This document shows positions 9,679 to 19,975 of a DNA stretch of 64,000 nucleotides, piece by piece. The translations under genes were made by a program, and so were the position numbers. The notes under the pieces were generated by a model. It saw only the letters and a program-made list of their open reading frames with translations. It had not been told where the DNA came from and made no database searches. Source of the stretch: an uncultured bacterium (GTDB lineage Bacteria > Cyanobacteriota > Vampirovibrionia > Gastranaerophilales > Gastranaerophilaceae); the NCBI GenBank assembly GCA_947073645.1, contig CAMTMK010000011.1:1-64000 (forward strand), written 5' to 3'. How positions within the stretch are numbered: the first letter of the stretch is position 1; the number at the start of each line of letters is the position of its first letter.

Positions 9679-10380
9679 CTAAATTTGTTCATACATTGCA
9701 ATAATTTTATTAATTCCTTCTTTTGCAGTGTTGAAAATTTGCATCATTTGTTCCTGCTCATATGGTTCACCTTCTGCTGTTGTTTGAAATTCTATTATTT
9801 TACCGCTTTTGGTAAGAACGATATTACTGTCAACCTGTGCGTTTGAATCTTCAAGGTAATCCAAATCCAATCTGACTTCACCGTCGACAATTCCTGCAGA
9901 AATTGCTCCAATTGGTTCAATAATCGGATTTTCTTTGAGTTTACCTTGAGCAATAAGTTTTTCTACAGCGATTTTTAATGCTAAAAAACCACCGCAAATA
10001 CTTGCAGTACGAGTTCCGCCGTCTGCTTGAATTACATCTGCGTCAATTGTAATTGTTAAATCAGTCATTTTTTCTAAATCAACGCAAGCTCTGAGGCTTC
10101 TGCCGATAAGTCTTTGAATTTCCTGTGTTCTACCCGAAATCTTTGTTCTTTCGCGTTGGCATCTTGTATTTGGAGCAGACGGGAGAAGTGAATATTCAGC
10201 TGTTACCCAGCCTCTTTTTTCTTCTTTGTCCATCCATTTTGGTTTACCTTCTTCTACGGATGCTGTAGTAATCACTCTGGTGTCGCCAAATTCTACCAAA
10301 ACAGAACCTAAGGCATGTTTGGTGAAATCTTTTGTGAATTTAATTTCTCTTGTTTCGTTGTTTAATCTTCCGTTTCTCAT
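9679..10380 (-). CDS. rph: Ribonuclease PH
   Basis: MRNGR..N..R; EKRGWVTAEYSLLPSAPNTR; IQRLIGRSLRA; DADVIQADGGTRTASI. Confidence 0.95.
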   Translation of the reverse strand: MRNGRLNNETREIKFTKDFTKHALGSVLVEFGDTRVITTASVEEGKPKWMDKEEKRGWVTAEYSLLPSAPNTRCQRERTKISGRTQEIQRLIGRSLRACVDLEKMTDLTITIDADVIQADGGTRTASICGGFLALKIAVEKLIAQGKLKENPIIEPIGAISAGIVDGEVRLDLDYLEDSNAQVDSNIVLTKSGKIIEFQTTAEGEPYEQEQMMQIFNTAKEGINKIIAMYEQI

Positions 10381-10604
10381 AGTTTTTTACCCTCATAATC
10401 CCACATATAAATTTGTCCGCAATATCTGCATACTGCATGTTCGTTCATAAACTGCAAATCTGGTATAAATTTGTATCCGTCGACAGTGATTTCAATATCA
10501 CCGTCTTTGTTATATTTCTGCAAAAAACTTTTTTCCCCCGTGTAATCAGGTGAAAACATAAGTTCAAATTTATCAACAGATTTACAGTTTTTGCATATAA
10601 ACAT
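10377..10604 (-). CDS. Small zinc-ribbon protein
   Basis: FICKNCK ... CRYCGQIY two CxxC knuckles. Confidence 0.6.
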   Translation of the reverse strand: MFICKNCKSVDKFELMFSPDYTGEKSFLQKYNKDGDIEITVDGYKFIPDLQFMNEHAVCRYCGQIYMWDYEGKKL

Positions 10605-11599
10605 TAATATTCATCATCCTCCAGCCTTGCGCGTCTGATGATTTCAGGGTCTATACCCCTTTTTTCTATTTTAAAGTTTTCTGGTAACTTTTTACCTTTA
10701 ACAGTTTTTTTAGTTGTTTTTTTTCTTATTTTTTTAGGTTTTTCAACCGATTCTGCAAAATTGTTGTACCATAAACTCCAGCAGATACTTCTTAATGGCA
10801 GTGTAAAGCCAATCATCAAGAAGAATACAAGCTGTTTAACTATATTGGAACCAACAACAGCAGGAGTAACCCCGAATTGTTCAACTGGTTCTAAAGGAAG
10901 TGTAAATGCCCACGCTTCAAAGGCTTTTGATAAAAGATTTGTTAGGTTCAAGTAGTCAAAAATTACCGATAACCCCGCAGGTAAAAGATAATAAGTGAAA
11001 ATTCCGAGAACTCCCATTAATAAACAAGTTCTGGCAAATTTACCTTTAATGAGTTCAAAACTTCTTTTAAAATATCCAACTGGAGATAATCCGTTTTCAA
11101 ACGTAAATACCTGAAAAACAAGTATAAAATAAATAAAGAATATAAACGCGAAAATCCAAAATACAGGGATTATTGCGATTATTGAAAATATACCGATTAT
11201 AAACCATAGGGCAATGAATGAAAAAGTTTTTTTCAAAATAACATCATTATGTGCTCTAAAATCATAAACTCTGCCTGTGTTTAAATATCCTTCCGTCATT
11301 GAATTTAAGGCGCCGTATGCAACGAGATAATCCCAAAAAGCTTTTACAAATATTAAAAGCCCTGGTATAACCAATGCAATGCTGGTTATAAGCATTGTAG
11401 ACATTTCTTTCAGTGCAGGATATCTTATTGTTAAATCCTGATAGTTTTGAGTAAACCAGTAGGTCATTCCAAAAATCAGAAATAACCCTATTATTTGTCC
11501 GAGCACGGGAAATGACATATACAACAGGAATTTGTGTATGTTTACTGTGTATATCTTTAAACCCTCAAAAAATATTTTTAAAACACTTTTATTTATCAT
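10604..11599 (-). CDS. Multi-pass membrane protein, unknown
   Basis: Several hydrophobic segments, basic C-terminal tail. Confidence 0.7.
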   Translation of the reverse strand: MINKSVLKIFFEGLKIYTVNIHKFLLYMSFPVLGQIIGLFLIFGMTYWFTQNYQDLTIRYPALKEMSTMLITSIALVIPGLLIFVKAFWDYLVAYGALNSMTEGYLNTGRVYDFRAHNDVILKKTFSFIALWFIIGIFSIIAIIPVFWIFAFIFFIYFILVFQVFTFENGLSPVGYFKRSFELIKGKFARTCLLMGVLGIFTYYLLPAGLSVIFDYLNLTNLLSKAFEAWAFTLPLEPVEQFGVTPAVVGSNIVKQLVFFLMIGFTLPLRSICWSLWYNNFAESVEKPKKIRKKTTKKTVKGKKLPENFKIEKRGIDPEIIRRARLEDDEY

Positions 11600-11619
11600 A
11601 TAATGATTTTATAACAAAT

Positions 11620-12228
11620 ATGAGAAATTTTACAAAAGAAGATTTTACGAATAATAAAGTTAATTTGCATATCCATACGACTTTTTCAGACGGTAAAGCC
11701 GATGCGTTTGATATCGTAAAACAGGCTAAAGATAAGGGTTATAAGAAAATCGCAATATGCGACCATAATACAATGGAGGCGCATAAAGTCGTTAAAGATA
11801 ATATTCTTATACCTGCTGTGGAGTTTGATGTCTGGTGCGGGTATGTTTTTTTGCACTTGCTGGCTTATAACGTTGATGTGAATAATGAGGAATTGCAAGC
11901 AGTTTGCGCAAAATCAAAAAAAGAAACCGAACTTGATATTATAAGATTTTTTTCAAAACGCGATATTAAAAAACTTATTCAAGCTATACATAATGCGGGA
12001 GGAATAGCGGTGCTTGCTCATCCTTGCTGCTGTTGGGCTTTAAGTTTGGATAGGTTTGTCAAAAAGCTGGTTTCATACGGGCTTGACGGAATTGAGGTTT
12101 ATTATCCGTATCCGAGATGGCGCAAATATATTCGCTTCTCAAACCCTGATTGTATTGAAAAAATTGCAGAAAAATACAATTTAATCAAAACTGGCGGAAC
12201 TGATTTGCATGGAAAATTTTTGAATTAA
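11620..12228 (+). CDS. PHP-domain phosphoesterase
   Basis: NLHIHTTFSDGKADAFDIVKQAKDKGYKKIAICDHNTM; GGIAVLAHPCC; start at 11620 preferred over track start 11512. Confidence 0.85.
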   Translation: MRNFTKEDFTNNKVNLHIHTTFSDGKADAFDIVKQAKDKGYKKIAICDHNTMEAHKVVKDNILIPAVEFDVWCGYVFLHLLAYNVDVNNEELQAVCAKSKKETELDIIRFFSKRDIKKLIQAIHNAGGIAVLAHPCCCWALSLDRFVKKLVSYGLDGIEVYYPYPRWRKYIRFSNPDCIEKIAEKYNLIKTGGTDLHGKFLN

Positions 12229-13021
12229 TAATTTATTTGCCAACTGTCTTCAATTATTTTTTGAAGGCACGCTTCATAATTATTAGTATCTTTTGAACAA
12301 TTTGATGTGGTTAGCGGTGTGCAATAATAATCAGACTTAGTACAGCCTCTATAGCCTTGAGGTAAAATATATTCTTTATCGGTTATAAATAGTTTAAATA
12401 TATTTTTACCTAATTTTGAAGCTTTAGCGATTTCCTGTTCGGTGCAATTTAATTTGCAAGGTGCAAAGTGTCTGCTGTCTGTAAAAATTGCTATTCTTGC
12501 TCTGTAAGTTCCCTTGTTTTCGGGAGCAGGATAAAAATTATCGTGCATATATTTGGTAATGTAATATGCATAATTTCCGGTTGGGGATATTAAAAAGAAG
12601 TTTGGAGTGTCTTCATTGATAGGGCAGGATGTAAAATAAGGAAGGTCTTGATTAATTGTGCCTGCGGAATTTGTAGGTATTCTCTTGCAGGTGTTATTAG
12701 CTCCTGTTACAAGTTTGAAGTTTTGTTTTTCTTTAAGATATTTCGAAAACATTAAGACAAATACAGGAGTTCCGACAGGGGGTGTATATGCGCAATTTAA
12801 CAGTTCTCCGCTGCAGTCATTTTCATAATCAAATGATTTTAGATATTGGGCTAAATCGTTATATGCACGCTTTAAAGCTGTAAGATTTCTATGTTTTTCG
12901 ATATTCTCAACTATTGCAGTCATCGTCAATGTTGTGACAACACCTATAATACCAAGAGTAATTAAAACTTCTGCTAATGTAAAACCTTCGGGGGGGGGAT
13001 TCTAAGCTTTTTAAATGTCAT
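12225..13021 (-). CDS. Type IV pilin-like protein, locus 2; out of frame in the assembly through a C9 (coding-strand) tract
   Basis: RBS AGGAGG, ATG at 13021; MTFKKLRI-(C9)-stop TAG. With 7 or 10 C it reads, for 10 C, MTFKKLRIPPPEGFTLAEVLITLGIIGVVTTLTMTAIVENIEKHRNL... Confidence 0.8.
12990..12998 (+). repeat. Poly-G tract (G9 on + strand, C9 in coding strand)
   Basis: Read directly: accttcGGGGGGGGGattctaag. Confidence 0.9.
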
Positions 13022-13067
13022 TATAATTCCTCCTGTTAACTTATTATTTATAATTTTTCAAGGTTTG

Positions 13068-13922
13068 TCAAGTGTTAAATATTTTGTTTTGAATATATTT
13101 TGAGCTTGATGCACCGGCTAAAACACCTGCACCCATTCCAAGTAATGAGCCTAAAGCACCGAATTTTTTGCCGCCCAATGCGCCAAGATATCCCATTCCG
13201 ATTGTTAGCCCTAGGACGTTCATTGCTGATTTTGCGCTTTGAATACTGAATGATTTACCATTATCATCTTTGTGTATTGATTTTACAAGTTTTGGTAATT
13301 CCAATGCTCCCATAAAAGCAAGTCCGAGAATGCTGGTTCTTTTCATAGCTCTGCCTGTCAGATCTTTTAAACCGAGAAAATCTTTTTTTATAAGCATTTC
13401 TTGAACGGGGATTTCTTTTCCGTGGAGGTTTTTTATTTTGGAATTTATGAGTTTTCCGTCCTCAATTCCTAAAACTTTTTTGACCCATTTGCCGAATCTA
13501 GTATTGTATACAGTTTTATCTGCGCTGTAAATTTTATCTACAATATGTTTTCCGCGTTCTGATTTGACACGTTTCATTCCTTCATGAAGAAGTGTTCCTC
13601 TAAAAAAAGAAAAATCATGCTGATATTTGCTAAAATCATATGGAGCTGTATATTTTTTTCTTCTTATCAGGCAGGAGGAATGTTTGCAGGCATCTCGAAC
13701 ATCTCTGCAATCTTCGGGTAAGCTCACGACAGTAAGCGCAGCAAGTCCGGCAGCCGCAATTCCGTCACCTTGTTTTACCATTTCAGGAAGCCCTAATATA
13801 CGTCTTGCAGGCGCAACACTGTTAACCAGAGTTTGCTCAACAGGATTGAGTTCTTCATCTGATTTTTGTTTTGGCTGTATTATTTTATTTTGAGCAGATA
13901 AATTTACACTGTTAATTGACAT
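13068..13922 (-). CDS. Hypothetical protein with Gly-rich hydrophobic C-terminus
   Basis: MSINSVNLSAQNK... ; C-terminal LGLTIGMGYLGALGGKKFGALGSLLGMGAGVLAGASSS. Confidence 0.65.
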   Translation of the reverse strand: MSINSVNLSAQNKIIQPKQKSDEELNPVEQTLVNSVAPARRILGLPEMVKQGDGIAAAGLAALTVVSLPEDCRDVRDACKHSSCLIRRKKYTAPYDFSKYQHDFSFFRGTLLHEGMKRVKSERGKHIVDKIYSADKTVYNTRFGKWVKKVLGIEDGKLINSKIKNLHGKEIPVQEMLIKKDFLGLKDLTGRAMKRTSILGLAFMGALELPKLVKSIHKDDNGKSFSIQSAKSAMNVLGLTIGMGYLGALGGKKFGALGSLLGMGAGVLAGASSSKYIQNKIFNT

Positions 13923-13965
13923 ACCTACTCATATATAAAGTATTTTTTACACTTTAAATTGCTAT

Positions 13966-15048
13966 TTATTTTAAGTTTTTTAAATAAGCTTCTATAAACC
14001 CGTCCAAATCACCGTCCATAACGCTGTCAACGTTACCGACTTCAAAGCCTGTACGGTGGTCTTTAACCATTTTGTATGGGTGGAATACGTAAGAGCGAAT
14101 TTGTGAGCCGAAGTTTATATCAACATTTTCGCCTTTAAGTTCTGCAAGTTTTTTCTCATGTTCTTCTTGACGGATTGCAAGAAGTTTTGATGCTAAAATT
14201 TGCATTGCGTTTTCTTTGTTTTGTAATTGAGAGCGTTCTTGTTGGCATTTTACAACAATACCTGTCGGTTTGTGCAATATTCTGACGGCAGTTTCTACTT
14301 TGTTTACGTTTTGACCGCCTGCACCGCCTGAACGCATCGTGTCAATTTCAAGTTCTTCCGGTGGGATTACTATTGTTTTTTCAAAGTCTTCAATAATTGG
14401 AGAAACTTCAACCGATGCAAAACTTGTTTGGCGTTTTCCGTTTGCATTGAATGGTGAAATTCTGACTAATCTGTGTACGCCTTTTTCGGCTTTTGCGTAA
14501 CCGAATGCGAATTTACCCGTAATTTTTATTGTTGCAGATTTGATGCCAGCCTCATCACCGTCAAGTTTATCCATCAAATCTGCACGCCAGCCTTTGCTTT
14601 CAACCCAGCGAGTATACATTCTTAACAGTAAACTTGCCCAGTCTTGCGCATCTGTTCCGCCTGCACCTGCATTAATTGTTAAAATAGCATCAGCTTCATC
14701 GTATTCTCCTGAAAGCATTTGTTTGATTTCAAATTTATCAAGAGCTTTTTCCATTTCGTTTAAATTTTGTGTACATTCTTTGAGTAAATCTTCATCTTGA
14801 ATTTCAAGTGCAATTTCTGTGTCATCCAAAACTCTTTGCCATTTGTTTACAAATTCAAGGTTATCTTTGATATCGCGAATTTGTGCACCTAATTGAGATG
14901 CTTTTTTCTGGTCGCTCCAAATTTCAGGGGTTTGCATTGTTGTTTCAAGTTCGGCAAGTTCATTTTGTAATGTTTTTATATCAAAATTATTAATTTTATC
15001 AAATCTGGTTTTTAATATGTTAAATTGCTGTTTTAATTCTGTATCCAT
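13966..15048 (-). CDS. prfB: Peptide chain release factor 2
   Basis: [18 protein letters not shown] (GGQ), [42 protein letters not shown]. Confidence 0.95.
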   Translation of the reverse strand: MDTELKQQFNILKTRFDKINNFDIKTLQNELAELETTMQTPEIWSDQKKASQLGAQIRDIKDNLEFVNKWQRVLDDTEIALEIQDEDLLKECTQNLNEMEKALDKFEIKQMLSGEYDEADAILTINAGAGGTDAQDWASLLLRMYTRWVESKGWRADLMDKLDGDEAGIKSATIKITGKFAFGYAKAEKGVHRLVRISPFNANGKRQTSFASVEVSPIIEDFEKTIVIPPEELEIDTMRSGGAGGQNVNKVETAVRILHKPTGIVVKCQQERSQLQNKENAMQILASKLLAIRQEEHEKKLAELKGENVDINFGSQIRSYVFHPYKMVKDHRTGFEVGNVDSVMDGDLDGFIEAYLKNLK

Positions 15049-15127
15049 AAAATAATTTTACCGAAAAAAAATATTCTTGCAATTGTTTGAAAAACTGCTA
15101 TAATTAACAGGATAAAGGAGAGGGAAC

Positions 15128-15892
15128 ATGGCAGGATTAATTGATAGTTATAAAAAAGTTTATGAAAATAAGAAAATGCATATTTGGATATTTTTAATTG
15201 CATTTGTGTGGTCGTTATTATCTAATCTGTGTGATATTGCGATTGGAAAGCCTGATTCGGTAAGGCAAAATCCGTTTGATTTGGTTTTTAATTTTTTTGT
15301 TGGCATATACAGCATTCAATTTTTGCATAATGCGATTATGTCTGATAGTTCGCTTCCTGCTTTTAAAGAAATTAATTGGAAAGCTTTACCCGGACTGATT
15401 GGTTTGAATATTGTTTGGGGATTTTATATGGTTCTTGTTCTTATTGCGGCTGTTATAAGTTATTTTGTCATACATTCGATAGTATTGCCAATTATAGTAT
15501 TGGGGGTAATTTTATTATTATCTGTATTTGTTTATTATATTTATCTTGCTTATGCTGAAGATTTTAATATTAATGGATTGTTAGATATCAGATTAATCAT
15601 TAATTTTATAAAAGTATCAGCTAAAGAAACTTATATTAAATTAGGATTATTTGTATTGTTTTCTTTGGCTGTTGTTGCTGTATATTTAATTATTTATGTA
15701 TTGTCAGCATTTACCGGTATTGATAAGTTCTGTCATATTGCGGGTGATTACTATTTGTTTGATATGATTATGTATGCAGTAATCGGGTATTTTTTGATTG
15801 TAACCTGGTTTTTCGCATTCCCGTATTCATTAATTAAAACTTATATTGAAAAAATAAGACCAGTTTTAAATAAGGAGATAGTGAATGTTTGA
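15128..15892 (+). CDS. Multi-pass membrane protein, unknown
   Basis: Hydrophobic ORF with upstream AAAGGAGAGGG RBS. Confidence 0.7.
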   Translation: MAGLIDSYKKVYENKKMHIWIFLIAFVWSLLSNLCDIAIGKPDSVRQNPFDLVFNFFVGIYSIQFLHNAIMSDSSLPAFKEINWKALPGLIGLNIVWGFYMVLVLIAAVISYFVIHSIVLPIIVLGVILLLSVFVYYIYLAYAEDFNINGLLDIRLIINFIKVSAKETYIKLGLFVLFSLAVVAVYLIIYVLSAFTGIDKFCHIAGDYYLFDMIMYAVIGYFLIVTWFFAFPYSLIKTYIEKIRPVLNKEIVNV

Positions 15893-16619
15893 GGGATTTA
15901 GAAAACTTTATGCAGGTGAAAAAGTCTTTTCAAGACAGCTTGCTTTATTTTCTATTTGCGGAATTGTAGGACTGTTTAATGCTCTTGTTTCGTTGGATAA
16001 ATTAGCGCTTGCAGAAGTTACGTTAATTCAAAAATGTGCATTTTTGTTTCTTTGGATTTTGTTTGCTTTTTTCTTAACAGGTTATGAAACTTTGTTTTTA
16101 CATGAAAGGCATATTCCAGAGATTGATATGAATTCTTTAAAATTAGTCTTAAGCAAAACGTTATTATTTGTGTTTTTATTTTCAATACCGCTTGGAATTA
16201 TTGCAATGTTTTTTCCAAAATATACATCTGTGGCATTTTTTATAGAAATTTGTTTGTCAGTACCTTTGACAATGCTTCAGGCTGGATTCTCTTATCAGTT
16301 TCAGGATTGTGATGCCGGCATGTTGTTTGTAAAATTCGGCATAAAAGAGTATTTTATGTTTATTTTTAAGCGTTTATGGATAATTATTTTATCTTATTTA
16401 TCAACTTATATTTTGGTATTTATGATATTTTTTATTGCGGGGTTGGTTATTGCTTTGATGTATAGAGGGGATTTAACTTCTATTGGTTTTATAATTTCTG
16501 CCAATCAGACTTTGATTACAAAATTGTCTAATTTTATTGCAGGGATTTTTCTTATGTATTTTTTAACGATTGGTACTTTAGTTTGGGATTATGATGTGAT
16601 AAAAACTTATGAAAAATAA
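15885..16619 (+). CDS. Multi-pass membrane protein, unknown; overlaps and appears paired with the previous gene
   Basis: Hydrophobic ORF, 8-nt overlap with upstream ORF. Confidence 0.7.
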   Translation: MFEGFRKLYAGEKVFSRQLALFSICGIVGLFNALVSLDKLALAEVTLIQKCAFLFLWILFAFFLTGYETLFLHERHIPEIDMNSLKLVLSKTLLFVFLFSIPLGIIAMFFPKYTSVAFFIEICLSVPLTMLQAGFSYQFQDCDAGMLFVKFGIKEYFMFIFKRLWIIILSYLSTYILVFMIFFIAGLVIALMYRGDLTSIGFIISANQTLITKLSNFIAGIFLMYFLTIGTLVWDYDVIKTYEK

Positions 16620-16641
16620 AAAAGGCTTATGAGCCTTTTTT
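16617..16641. terminator. Bidirectional rho-independent terminator
   Basis: aaaaaaggctt-at-gagcctttttt between convergent genes. Confidence 0.7.
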
Positions 16642-17673
16642 ATATGTATAATTGGGATTTTGTTTTAGTTTTTCTTCAATCTGTTCAAATGTCATAAGTC
16701 CCTGTGTTGCACCGAATTGAGAAACAACTCCTGCTGAATTTATTGATGCATACATAAGAGCTTTTCCTATATCAGGACCATTTTTCCATAAAGAAGCACA
16801 AAGTGTAGATGCAAAAGCATCGCCGGCACCGAGGGTAGAAGTTACGGGCCCGTCAAAAATCGGACAGTGATAATAATCTTTACCGTCATATGCATAAGCA
16901 CCGCGGCCGCCGTCGGTGATAATTATTACCTGATAATCTCTGACTTTCAGTTTGTTAAATATCGCTTTTAAGTCAGGATGAATAAATTCTTGTGAAAATT
17001 TTTCATCTTTTGTATCAGGTCTGATTTGAATTTGAGTTGCCATAACCGCTTCTTCTTTGTTTAATACGACAATATTTGCGTTTTCGAGAATTTTTTTGAG
17101 GTAATTAAAACCTTTTTTTAGACTTGAAGAACCTGCGTTAAAGCACACTTTTACGTCGTTATCTTTTGCAAAATGAACAATTTCATCAAGAACTTTTGTA
17201 CTGTCGCCGTTTAGTGGAGCGATATAAAGGAGTTTTGCATCTTTTATTGCATCAAAGTTTATATCAGATTTTTTAATTTTAGCATTAGCTCCGCGGTGTG
17301 CTAGTACAGTTCTGTCACCTTGAAAACTTACCAGAATAATTGAAAAGCCGGTACTTATTTTAGGGTCTTGTATGATATTGCTTAAATCTATATTTTTGCC
17401 TTTAAAACTTTCCAGGATACCGTCAGAATAAATATCATTACCTATTTTAAATATTGCACCTGTATTAAAACCAAGATTTGCAAAGTTACAGGCAGTGTTT
17501 ACACCGCCTCCGCCGACTTGTGAGGCAAAATCTTCAATTTCAACTTTTGCACCGTACGGATAACTCATAAATTCTGATTTTTTATTTTTTGTATACACAG
17601 AAACAATGTTTGCATCATCACTTTCAACAAATACATCCATTGTAGCACTGCCTATTGTAATTACATCTAACAT
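16627..17673 (-). CDS. PfkB-family carbohydrate kinase
   Basis: GGGGVNTACNFANLGF and C-terminal STLGAGDAFASTLCASL. Confidence 0.9.
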   Translation of the reverse strand: MLDVITIGSATMDVFVESDDANIVSVYTKNKKSEFMSYPYGAKVEIEDFASQVGGGGVNTACNFANLGFNTGAIFKIGNDIYSDGILESFKGKNIDLSNIIQDPKISTGFSIILVSFQGDRTVLAHRGANAKIKKSDINFDAIKDAKLLYIAPLNGDSTKVLDEIVHFAKDNDVKVCFNAGSSSLKKGFNYLKKILENANIVVLNKEEAVMATQIQIRPDTKDEKFSQEFIHPDLKAIFNKLKVRDYQVIIITDGGRGAYAYDGKDYYHCPIFDGPVTSTLGAGDAFASTLCASLWKNGPDIGKALMYASINSAGVVSQFGATQGLMTFEQIEEKLKQNPNYTYKKGS

Positions 17674-17770
17674 ATTTCCCTCCAGCCATAGTTTAGCACA
17701 AAAATGTTAAATAATTTTAACTAAATAGCAAAACTTTTTTTTATAATTTTTCTATGAATAGGAGAATAGC

Positions 17771-19939
17771 ATGAGAATACAACCAATTACCCCATTTAGA
17801 ACTTATAATTTAAAACAAAATAGGCAAGAACATAAACAAAATATACAAAATAGCGCATACAACCCTATTGCATATAATGATGTCGCATTTACGGCACGTC
17901 TTTTCAGATCCCCTGAGGATTTTTATTCCTGTCCTTGGAACAAAAGCGGAATGCCTGAAACAATGAAACAATACTTAAATGCCGATTATGAGGACAGGCA
18001 GCATATGCCTCCTCAACAGATGTTAAAGCTTGTTTTTGATGATATTAATGAAACAAAAAATCTTGAGCAGGTGAAAAGAATTTTCCCAGATGAGCCATTA
18101 TTTAAAAATCTTACAGATGTACCTAATAAAAAATCCAAAACAGGTATTTTAGCAGAAATTGATTTGATGAAAGAGGAAAATAAATCTCTTTTTAAAAACG
18201 GAAAAGATAATCTCGGACATTATATTATTAAAAAGATTTATATTGAAGGGAAAACTCTAAAAGAGATAAATGAAGATTTTGATAAAGATAAATCTGTATA
18301 TTATAGTGGCTTAAGCCCAATTGAATATGATACGCTGAGAGCGTTTGGTATTAAATTCCCTAACCAATCGTTCTGGAAATCATTTACACATAACAGAACA
18401 AATTTCAACTATACATATACTCCAAGAAAACCTATTGAACGTTCGGCTTCAAACGGCAAAACTGTTACCGCTCCTGCACCGCGTCTGCGTAAAAGATTTG
18501 AAGGCGTGAAAGATTGGGAAATGGACAGGCTTGCAGAAGCTTTAAACAGAGGCAACGGAAATATTGATGAAACCAGAAAACAACTCAAAAAATCAAGTGT
18601 CAGAGATGAAGCATCTTTGAACTTTGTTGCAAAGTATATGAGTGAAATTAATTCAGTGGTTCTTGAAAGACTGCAGGTTTCTCCTGAAATGAGAGCATTT
18701 TTTGAAAATCCGGAAAATATCTCAAAATCACAAAAACAAAAACTTGATGCTTACTGGCAGAATTCTGAAAGACGAGAATTACGCTCAATTATAATGAAAG
18801 ATACAATTCAATGGTTCTTTAATGCTTACGGTGTTGACGGTCAAAATGATGAGTTTAAAGAACTGCTTGACTATGCACATAATATTAAGCCTAATCGTAT
18901 CAGACAGATGGAAGAATTGCAAAAAGCTCATGATATAAAACAGGCATATTACGACGAAATGTTTGCCGAGCTTGATGCGCAAGAACAAACAATAGAACTT
19001 GCAGCAGAAAAACAGCCTAAAGATATTAATGAACTTTTAAATGAGGTTAAAAAAGGTTATGATGTTCAGGAATATAGATTTAATATTAATAATGATGAAA
19101 TTGTTATTGTTTCAAATCTTAGAGAAGCATTACGAGAAAATATTCAAAATGGAACCTCTTTTATGCCGCGTGCAGTGAGCAGTAAATTTATAAGATATGT
19201 CGAAAGTAAAAATTTACCTGATTCATATATTTTAAGTAAATCATTGATTGATGCTGGTTGGGAGCTCCCTGTTGATGATAGGTTGATGACTGAGCGTCTG
19301 ACTGATAATATTACTTTAAATTTATATGAATATTTTACTGAGAATTATAGACCTGATTGCCTTGCGGCACAGCAAGCTGTGTGCGATGTTTTTGCGTTGC
19401 TTTCACCTGAACCAAGTCCGAAATTATTAACACGGGGACTGTTTGACTTTATTTATATTATGAAAAATTTGCCTGAAAACGGTCAAAATCTTGTTAAAAG
19501 CAAAAATGACTTTGTAAATGCTAAATATAATGAGTACAGAAAACCTCTTTCTGATTCTGAAACACGAAAAATTTCAATGAAGCTTTTTGATTTATTAAGA
19601 AATTATGATCCAAAAAATACTGTTATAGATAAACAAAGTCAGTTTGCAGGCTTAGATGCTGCAATATATTCATTATCATGTTATTTGAGAAACCAAAATC
19701 CGTCAGATTTTAAATCTAAACTTATTGGATATATAAAACAATATGGTGGTTCGGCAAGATATTTATTAGATAAAAATGTTCCTGATAATATGAAAGCTGC
19801 TAAACTTGAACAAATACTATTAAGTTATGCTTATGATAACAATATAGAGTTTTGCAGATTTATTACAAAAGATAAGCAGGGGGTTACATATATTAATATG
19901 CATAATCCGGAATTATATAACCAGCTTTTTGGATTATAA
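17771..19939 (+). CDS. Hypothetical 722-aa protein with N-terminal tag
   Basis: MRIQPITPFRTYNLKQ...YNDVAFTARLF; no family recognised. Confidence 0.7.
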   Translation: MRIQPITPFRTYNLKQNRQEHKQNIQNSAYNPIAYNDVAFTARLFRSPEDFYSCPWNKSGMPETMKQYLNADYEDRQHMPPQQMLKLVFDDINETKNLEQVKRIFPDEPLFKNLTDVPNKKSKTGILAEIDLMKEENKSLFKNGKDNLGHYIIKKIYIEGKTLKEINEDFDKDKSVYYSGLSPIEYDTLRAFGIKFPNQSFWKSFTHNRTNFNYTYTPRKPIERSASNGKTVTAPAPRLRKRFEGVKDWEMDRLAEALNRGNGNIDETRKQLKKSSVRDEASLNFVAKYMSEINSVVLERLQVSPEMRAFFENPENISKSQKQKLDAYWQNSERRELRSIIMKDTIQWFFNAYGVDGQNDEFKELLDYAHNIKPNRIRQMEELQKAHDIKQAYYDEMFAELDAQEQTIELAAEKQPKDINELLNEVKKGYDVQEYRFNINNDEIVIVSNLREALRENIQNGTSFMPRAVSSKFIRYVESKNLPDSYILSKSLIDAGWELPVDDRLMTERLTDNITLNLYEYFTENYRPDCLAAQQAVCDVFALLSPEPSPKLLTRGLFDFIYIMKNLPENGQNLVKSKNDFVNAKYNEYRKPLSDSETRKISMKLFDLLRNYDPKNTVIDKQSQFAGLDAAIYSLSCYLRNQNPSDFKSKLIGYIKQYGGSARYLLDKNVPDNMKAAKLEQILLSYAYDNNIEFCRFITKDKQGVTYINMHNPELYNQLFGL

Positions 19940-19940
19940 A

Positions 19941-19968
19941 AAAGGCTTGGTCTTAAGACCAAGCCTTT
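19941..19968. terminator. Bidirectional terminator, perfect palindrome
   Basis: aaaggcttggtcttaagaccaagccttt. Confidence 0.8.
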
Positions 19969-19975
19969 TAATTTA

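Noticed and set aside
13966-15048. Looked for the classic prfB programmed +1 frameshift
   Set aside because: The ORF is continuous from [10 protein letters not shown] through the RF2 domains; no in-frame TGA at the expected position.
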